From: Wurfbainia villosa
Lineage: Eukaryota > Streptophyta > Magnoliopsida > Zingiberales > Zingiberaceae
Direction of reading: 5' to 3'
DNA: 64,000 nucleotides
Assembly: GCA_025175895.1 (NCBI GenBank)
Contig: CM046003.1
Span: 94,191,172 to 94,255,171, forward strand
In this document: one piece after another, positions 56,916 to 64,000 of the stretch
Layout of the letters: every line of letters begins with the position of its first letter
Position numbering within the stretch: the first letter of the stretch is position 1
Translations under genes and position numbers: made by a program
The notes under the pieces: generated by a model
Told to the model about the DNA's origin: nothing
Seen by the model: the letters and a program-made list of their open reading frames with translations, nothing else
The model's database searches: none

Positions 56916-57893
56916 CCATCAAAAAAATTAAACAAAGTTTATATACCATGGCATCATGTTTAGAGAGAAACAAAAATCAAAATCACTCAAAAACCTGATA
57001 AAATCAGTTTACTGTGCTTGTTCACAGTCCATCAGTCGACTACTATCAGTATGGCAGTCGATTGGCACAAAGAAATCAGGTTTTCTAATTTTCTGGACGA
57101 AATTCAGAAATGCACTATAAATTCCAAAAAATTCAAAAAATAGTGAAATTTGGGGAACACATTTCTTTTAGGATTCTTTATCAATGAAAAATAGTTTTCC
57201 ATGATAAAACATTATATTTTCAATGTTTTGCCAAAAATCCAAAAGCTTTAAAAATAACTAGTGTTTTGATCAAGTTTGTATCCATTTTAACACCTAGTTT
57301 TGCTTTGGATTGTTTCAAAACATGAACACACAAATTTTAAAGTAAGAAATTATTTTGAAAACATATGAAATATCCAATCATGATCTTTGGACAATATGTC
57401 TATGAATTAAAAATAAGTCTTCCCCATGATTGGTCTATTATTGCTATTTGATACTTTAAATGACCATCTAAATGTCATAGGCATTAGTGGACTATTAGTA
57501 TCATCCTATCATCTCACACATGCTATGTTTTCAATCAAGGTAGCCTATGGTGAGTGTGAGATGCATCCTAAAGGTATTTGTATACACTTAACCATTAATT
57601 TCATGCATTTCTACCCATGGTTAAGTATCATCCTACCATCCCACATGATCATAAAGACATGTATGAATTAATTTCACATTATGATCATGAAACACATGTA
57701 TTCATCAAATTGCAATCATGCATTAGGCATTACATCATGATAATAAGGTAAATATCACCTAAAGCATGATTTATCTATTTATAGGTGCATTATCATCACC
57801 TAACACTATTTCAAAAATATTGTCCCGCCATCCTAAGTCAACCAAAAATATGATATAGGTGAAATCCTTATGGTTGACTATCCTAGGGTTTTC

Positions 57894-59623
57894 CTAACCC
57901 TTTAGGATGGATTTAGGAATCGAATATAAATTCTTGCCTATGGGGTTCACTAAAAATTCTTTAGGGATCCATTTTCTAGCTATTACCTTCTTTTTATCTT
58001 GACCCCTAGCAATTAAGCATTTATAGGCCTTTTCATTTTTATTTTCTTTATATCCTAGGCCTTTCTTGTTGAAGCTTGCTCTTTGACTCCCTATGATCAT
58101 GTTAAGAGTGTTGGAACCAATTGTGAATTTTTCTAGGGCTTTGATCAAGTGATCTACCTTTTCCCTTAAAGCCCTATTCTCTTCCATACATGAATAACTT
58201 ACATCTAATGGCACATAAAGATCATGTGAGCATGCATCATCATGACTAGAAGAAATATTTTCATTAATATTTAAGCATGCTTTTTCTAGTTTATTTTCTA
58301 AGTCCTTAATTTGATCTAGCATGCTCTTATTTTTCTTTTTAGCTCTAAATAGATCCTTAGTAAGATTAGAAATCATAAAAACTATTTTACTTAGTGAGAG
58401 GTTCGTTACCATAGTCTCCATGTCTTACTCTTCTTCGAATGAGGATGGTGAAGAAGCTCCCCCTTCACTAGAGCTCTCCTCACTTGTGCTTGATCCTTCA
58501 TTTTCGGAGGAGGATGAGTCTAAGTCGTCAAAAGTCATTAATGCCAAATTTGTGACAAAGGCATTCTCCTCTTCTGATGATGATGAAGATGAGGAAGAGG
58601 GGTCATCCCATGTCCTTGCTTATAATGTCTTGGCCTTCCCTTTTTCTTTGGCCTTCTTCTCTTCTTCTTTCTTCTTGCTCCCCTTCTTCTTCTTTTTTTC
58701 CTTCTTTCTCTTCTCCTCCTTGCTCTTGTTCAAGAGGGGACAATTATCCCTTATATGTCCCTCTTGTTGGCAATTGTAGCAAATCACCTTCCCCCTTGGT
58801 CTTCTCCTCCTATCATTAGATTTATTAATTTAAAACCTTTTAATGCATGCCTTACCCTCCTTACCATATAGGCTTCTTCCGTGTTATCCATGGAGGAGGA
58901 GGAGGAAGCTTCGTCGAAGGAGGAGGGAGTCTCCATTTTCTTCTTCCCTTTGTGGGCCATCAAGGCTACTCCTCTTGAAGGTTGAATTCTAGGCTCTTCT
59001 ACTATTCCTTCAAGCCTTGTTTCGTAGAGCTCCATTATTGAGAAAAATTCCTCCAAGGTGCTAACTTCTAGGTTCTTGGAGATGTAGAATGAGTCCACCA
59101 TAGAGCTCCATCTTGAGGACCGAGGAAAGGCATCTATAGCCTTCATGAGCATGTCCCTATTTGACAGCTTCTCACCTACACTAGATAAACCGGTTATTAT
59201 CTCTTTAAATCTAGAGTGTAGTGAGGTTACCTTTTCTCCCTTTTCTAATTTGATGTTTGATAGTTGGGAGCGGAGGAGGTCTCTCCTTGCAAGTTTGGCC
59301 TCCGAGGTACCTTCATGAAGCTCTACTAGCTTCTCCCACATCTCCTTGGCACTGGAGCATTCCCCAATCCGGTTAACTTCTTGTTGGGGGAGTACATTGT
59401 AGAGGTGATGTTTGACTTTTGAATTTGCCAAATACTCTTCCCTTTGCCTCTTGCTCCATCTTGATTTTTCCAATGGCTAACCTTCTTCATCCCTAGGTAT
59501 TTCGAAACCATTTTCCATAATTAAAAGAATTTCGAAATCGATTTCGAAAAATACCTCCATTCTCTTTTTCCACCAAGAGAATTCTCCTTCAAACTTTGGT
59601 GGGTGAATGTTGGAGCCGGTCAT
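57894..59623 (-). pseudogene. gag: TR-GAG B gag (one stop, one frameshift)
   Basis: The start at 59623 gives MTGSNIHPPKFEGEFSWWKK, the expected gag opening. A stop occurs after the EIPRDEEG segment (about 59480). The frame then runs through KEMWEKLVELHEGTSEAK and DLLRSQLSNIK to the intact zinc knuckle CYNCQQEGHIRDNC (about 58785-58745), shifts in the Lys-rich run, and finishes with an acidic and coiled-coil part (58421-57894) ending PKSILKG. It parallels C2 gag in layout. Confidence 0.85.
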
Positions 59624-59671
59624 TCTTGAATGTGCTTGTTGTAGCAGTTAGTCCTCGACAAGCTTTCCTCA

Positions 59672-59683
59672 GCTCTGATACCA
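59672..59683 (-). other. TR-GAG B primer-binding site
   Basis: TGGTATCAGAGC on the minus strand, two bases inside the 5' LTR. Same primer tRNA type as C1, C2 and array T. Confidence 0.9.
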
Positions 59684-59685
59684 CT

Positions 59686-60900
59686 TGTAAGGTCGATGAA
59701 GTGTAGTGTTAGCCGGCTAGAGGGGGGTGAATAGCCCTCTTTCGTTTGATGACGTAATTCGCTTGTCTACAAAACTAATTAGCGTAATGGAAACAAAACA
59801 AGACAAGCAAATAAACAATGCAAAGGTAAAAACAATGCTAACAAGAGAATATAACGTGGTTCATGGCTACGCCGCTAATCCACAGTCCCCGATTCGTCCT
59901 CGGTGAATCACTCCGCAACCAATCCATTATTGGTCTCTCCTTTGCACCAAGCTAGGTGGAGGTAACCCTTACAACTCAAGAACACTCCTTCTTTTACAAT
60001 TGATGTGAAAGAAAACTAGAAGAAGGAGTTTATCACTTGTAGAGCACTTGGATGATGGTTTGGAATATGAGCATTAGCCATCCAAAATCCCACACCCTCT
60101 CTTTTTATAGAGAGGGATGATTTCTTTCCGTTGGCCGCCACCAGTCGACTGCTGCCCTTGGCAGTCGACTACCGCCACTACAACGGCCTCAGAACACGTC
60201 AGATCCCGGCCATTGTAGTCAGCATGAGCCCTTGGCCGATCGATGCCTCATAGTAAGCCTGCCCGATCGAATCTGGCGTTACGTGGCCCAAACCCTCTTG
60301 ACCGATCATTCGCCATCTGCGGATCGGTGATTATCTTGATGATCAGCCAACATATGGCAATCGACTATTGGGCCAAAATCCCATCAGTTGGATACCAGTC
60401 GAACCTCATTTGACTCAGAGCAGTCGACTATCATTTCATGGCAGTCGACTGGTGTCGGGAAACCTCATCCGACACTTAGCCAAATGACCAAGTTTCACCT
60501 ACGAGAACTACCCCTTTCTGGGTTACATTCGATCACTCTCATCCCTTGGAGTCCCTCGCCTTTGAAGTTGTCTTCGTCCAGTCACGTCCCTCGGATGCGC
60601 CAAGTGCATGGCTCTGTAGTGCCATCCTTCGTGTCTCACCCTGAAGTCTACTTCCTCCGACTTCACTCCAAGCTCCTCGTCCGGCGGTCCCTCGGATGCT
60701 CCAAGCGCACGACTTCCGCAAAGCCATCCTTCACAGACTCAAGGACCAAGTCATGAGAGGTGAAAACTCGCCAAGGCTCCATGTGCTAATTACTAAGCCC
60801 TGCAAGACTCCAACACACATATGAAATCATAATAACAACCTAACTTAAACCCTTTTCCACACACATCAAAACCTTATCACAGCAAGAGATTGCCCTAACA
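59686..60900 (-). repeat. TR-GAG B 5' LTR
   Basis: 1215 bp. It closely matches the 3' LTR except around 60210-60370, where palindrome-rich sequence is replaced by CG-rich sequence. Confidence 0.9.
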
Positions 60901-61342
60901 AACTATATAGGACCAACTGCAATTCTTGGACTTGAGACATCGCAATTTTGGAATCAATCATTTTGAAGTCTAAGAATTTGTTGACGATAAATTTCTTCAA
61001 TCCAACATCTTCTATTTTGTACTTTCGTTCAAAGGATTTCCATAATTCTTTTTCAGTTGTCTTGGGACTATACATGTTATATAACATGTTGTCCAAGCTA
61101 TCAAGGACATAATTTCAACATAAGAAATCACTATGTCCCCAAGCAACATATGTCACCCTCTTCTCTTTATCAGTTTCTCCTGGAGAGATGGTAGGGGCAT
61201 CTTCACATAAGAATCTCACAAGGTTCAATGTTGTTAGGTAAAACAACATCTTTTGTTATCATCTTTTGAAATCAATACTAGTAAACTTCTCCGATTTCTT
61301 GCTATGTGCTGGTGGAACAGGGACCATTGATGATGAATCCAT
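60901..61342 (-). pseudogene. gag: Copia C0 gag N-terminus
   Basis: It starts MDSSSMVPVPP at 61342. FKR is followed by stops where copia gags usually have a tryptophan, then comes TLNLVRFLCEDAP, YVAWGHSDF and, at 61096-60906, a frame with MYSPKTTEKELWKSFERKYK and VGLKKFIVNKFLDFKM. This is the UBN2-type gag domain of Ty1/copia. The frame continues across TR-GAG B at 55510. Confidence 0.82.
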
Positions 61343-61374
61343 AGTAGATTGCATAAAAAAAATTGTCTTAAGAT

Positions 61375-62001
61375 TGTTGGTGTTTGGTGAAAGAGGTGTA
61401 ATCTAAGTGCGGGCAGACTAACGGTATAACACCGCTTAGGTGAAGCTGAGGCTAGGGTTGGACTCTATCTCCTTAAGATGAATTTGCCTCGCACACGGTG
61501 CTCACGGAATATAACAATCATCTCCCAAGATACCACAACTTTATCTTGCGATAGCAGCACTGCAAATCGCAAGACTTTCGAATCGAAGAAGCTTTTTGAA
61601 CTTTTCAGAATGTAAGTATGTAATGTATTGCTTGATTTGCCTTGAATTAGAATGAATTGTATGAATCAATGAAGTGAAAGATCTTATTTATACTTTGTGA
61701 AGGGGTAGAGGAACCTCTTGGTTCAATCATATCTTATCCATTTAATTTAATTGGATAATCTAGATTGCATCTCTTCCCAATTGACACAATATCTCTTCAT
61801 TTGGATGCATCTAAGTCTTTCATTTTGAATTGGATGACTAAGATTGAGTCATCCAAAGGTTACTTATGCCCTTTCATTTGAATGAATCTGATTTATCCAT
61901 CTTAATCCGACGATCTATATTAAGCCATAATTAATTTTCATTCATCTAAATTGATTTTGAGAAATACAATTATTTATTGGTTTCAAACCAATTTTCCAAC
62001 A
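61375..62001 (-). repeat. Copia C0 5' LTR
   Basis: On the minus strand it begins TGTTGGAAAATTGG and ends ACACCAACA, 627 bp, with a TATAAATA box at about 61693-61686. Only 32 bp separate it from the gag start, and no primer-binding site is visible, so a small deletion is likely. The partner LTR lies outside the window. Confidence 0.7.
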
Positions 62002-62177
62002 TTTCTTACTATTCATCTTCTACTAGCTTGCTCCCTAGTTTTAGTGTTCAATTTGAACCCTCCTTGAACTCCTTAACCTGAGAAAGCTCCACTGGTTTTC
62101 ACATTGGAGTAAAGTAATCCTTCATGGAGGTGTGTTCTAGCTTAGTTGTCTCCTCTTTTGCTTTGATTTAGTTAGAC

Positions 62178-62468
62178 TTTTTTTTTACTAGCATCAGGTA
62201 TTCAGGTTTTCAGTCTGACTAATCCTGGATATGATCGACCCTGTCTCATAGATCTCTAACGGGGCGCTAAGTAATCTTTAGGTGAGATATGCTCTACCGA
62301 CCACTAGGACAAATCAGGAAGTGTTGCGTGGGCAACCTCAGTAGTTGCAGCATCCTTGGTTTGTCATCCCATTTGAAAGAAAATTTTACAAATGCGCCAT
62401 GGCTGGGGATTGAACTGTAGGTACCTCGGAGCCGAGCTGGATGTGCTACCGCTGCACCATAGCCCTAG
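62178..62468 (-). mobile_element. tRNA-derived SINE-like element
   Basis: On the minus strand it begins with a tRNA-like head containing TGGTGCAGCGGTAG (A box type) and AGTTCAATCCC (B box type, one base off), continues with an unrelated body and ends in a nine-A run (62186-62178). Length is about 290 bp. I could not identify target duplicates. A palindrome, GCTATAGCCCTAGGGCTAT, overlaps the head. Confidence 0.5.
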
Positions 62469-63427
62469 GGCTATAGCACTGGTTCCTTGACAATGCTCAA
62501 GGTATTCTTGTAGCATGATATGACCTTTATTTGATTAGATCTTATCACTCAACATGTTGGGAGTAGGTAATTCATCACAAAGTGATATGCAAATACAACC
62601 ACCATAAGTTTCTTGGAGAGAATCTTTATGGTCCCTACAGAACAACCCTTTTGGCTAGCAAGAGGTAGATTTCTCCTAGTAAGACCGAGGATAAATTTAG
62701 ATGGATGAAGTATGTGAGTCCTTTACCTCTCTCTCTTACTAATTTCAAAGATACAATGATTTATCTCATTCGTGTCGTCTATGACACCGACTGACGGAGG
62801 CTCTCGGAGTGAGAGCTTCACCTTTTGCTACTAGTTGGAGAAAACCATGATGAGATCACAAGCAAACAATATTGACCTACCTTTTGTAAAACAATTTAAG
62901 AGATTATTTGACCTCAGCTATAGAGATGATCTTCAATTCACCACATCTTCTCTTAGAGAAAGAGAAGTTAGACCTGAGTTTAATAATTTTTTAAAGAGAT
63001 CGAGGAGATCGAGTTTGGTTCTTAAATGTTATTCTATGGATAATAAATTTTGATGCTCATAGATCTAATTAATCTCTTTAAGATTTCATACTCGATCTTC
63101 TGTGTCTGATAATTGGCACACTAAACTATTAAGGTCAATTTAACTCACGAAGGACATTTTTTTTTTTTTTTGCAATGATAAGGCAAGTTAGAATTAGGGT
63201 GGAGCTAGAGGTAAAGTCTAGAGAAATGTTTAGGTGGATTTCTCAAATTGGATGAATCACTATGATGGAAAAGTCTCCTTTCATTTCAACCCATTATTAG
63301 TTGATACTATGTGATCAACTAATTAATTATTTATCTCAGCAATGACATCTTCTGAAGAAAAAATCATTCAAATGATTTTTTTTCATAACATCAATGATTA
63401 GGATTCTATTAGACACGTGTCACCTTT
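62469..63427. other. Unassigned DNA
   Basis: No retroelement domain, tRNA or convincing gene is visible. A 72-residue frame at 62835-63053 has no recognised motif. A T15 run lies at 63157-63171. This may be host DNA or an old, unrecognised repeat. Confidence 0.4.
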
Positions 63428-64000
63428 TGTTGGATCGAAATGAGCGCTATAGGGGGTGAATAGCACACAAGAATCTTTCTTTTTGTTCGAATAAGACACA
63501 AGTAAATAGAGTAAAATACAATGGAAATAGAGAGACACAAGTTCATTTTTTACTTGGTTCACAGCCTACCGGCTGCTAATCCAAGGCCCTAGCGATTTGA
63601 GATCGCGCACGGAGGGCAAATCACTAAAATAGTCTTCTCCTCGTTGGAGGTAGAAGACAACGATTATAAAACTTTGAAAAGCTTAGAGGTAGAGAGACAA
63701 ACCCTCTCTCCTCGTTACGATGAAAGCTCCGAAAAACAAAGTAAATACAACAACTAGAAAGGACAACTTAATAAACTTATACCGACGACTAATGAAGTAG
63801 GGGTTGAGCTCTTGTCGTCGGTGTTGCGATAGCACTTCGTTGTTGTAGGATCGTCGTAGAAGAGTAGCATTGTGGAGGCGTTTGGAGAGCTTGAATTGAT
63901 GAAAATGGTGAAGAACACTCCTTCTTTTATAGCCTTTGAGAACCCTAAACGTTGAGCTCAATCCTTATCACCAAAGGCCACCTCACCCTAAGATAAGGGG
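63428..64000. mobile_element. Partial copia-type LTR, running off the window
   Basis: It begins TGTTGGATCG and follows the layout of solo LTR S1: a GGGTGAATAG motif, a GGTTCACAG segment, a GCACGGAGGGCAAA block and an antisense TATAAAAG near 63924. It is a related but clearly different copy. Probably minus orientation. The rest is beyond 64000. Confidence 0.7.

Larger units (their letters stand above)
55511..60900 (-). mobile_element. Gag-only LTR element TR-GAG B, minus orientation
   Basis: Flanked by perfect AACTA duplicates (55506-55510, 60901-60905) in copia C0 gag. LTRs are 1230 and 1215 bp, and the interior of 2945 bp holds PBS, gag and a PPT cluster only. It is a second, more complete copy of the family of TR-GAG A, in opposite orientation. 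Removing it leaves C0 gag in frame. Confidence 0.9.

Noticed and set aside
62835..63053. 72-residue frame as a gene
   Set aside because: Short, no recognisable domain, no supporting context.
1..64000. Endogenous pararetrovirus or other integrated virus
   Set aside because: No movement protein or coat-protein motifs; all RT segments are in Ty1/copia or Ty3 order between LTRs.

Overview
This is repeat-dense nuclear DNA from a flowering plant. Every recognisable coding segment belongs to an LTR retrotransposon: chromovirus-type Ty3/gypsy (Tekay/Del-like), Ty1/copia of two or three lineages including a SIRE/Maximus-like one, and gag-only derivatives. I found no convincing host gene. The species cannot be read from the sequence. 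The depth of nesting, the solo LTRs and the broken frames suggest old heterochromatin.

The window is a Russian-doll insertion. The oldest layer is a minus-strand Ty1/copia element (here C0), seen at 1-218, 54733-55510 and 60901-61342, with its 5' LTR at 61375-62001. A plus-strand Ty3 tandem array (T, 219-54732; LTR-internal-LTR-internal-LTR) split C0. A gag-only element (TR-GAG B, 55511-60900, minus) split it again. In both places the C0 reading frame continues across the inserted block.

Array T itself was hit four times. The insertions are solo LTR S1 (9273-10381), a Ty3 element G1 (10894-31594) whose interior is inverted between its own LTRs, a SIRE/Maximus-like copia C2 (32955-41257, minus), and gag-only TR-GAG A (45096-52754, plus). 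G1 carries solo LTR S2 (11823-13320), the remains of another Ty3 element (G3) and copia C1 (20537-30182, minus). TR-GAG A carries a 3.26-kb solo Ty3-type LTR, S3 (45730-48989). Nearly all insertions have 5-bp target-site duplications that can be read directly: TTCAT, CATCA, GTGTT, AAGAA, TTTCT, TCGCG and AACTA.

From 62002 to 63427 there is a tRNA-derived SINE-like sequence and otherwise unassigned DNA. A further copia-type LTR starts at 63428 and runs off the window.

No element looks autonomous, because all gag-pol frames carry stops or frameshifts. The most unusual signals are these: four hairpins with one invariant 19-nt loop and different stems in the C1 leader; the flipped interior of G1, with a 40-nt filler copied from the T LTR at one breakpoint; the palindrome CAGTCGACTG recurring in unrelated LTRs; and conserved polypurine-tract clusters in the SIRE-like and gag-only elements.
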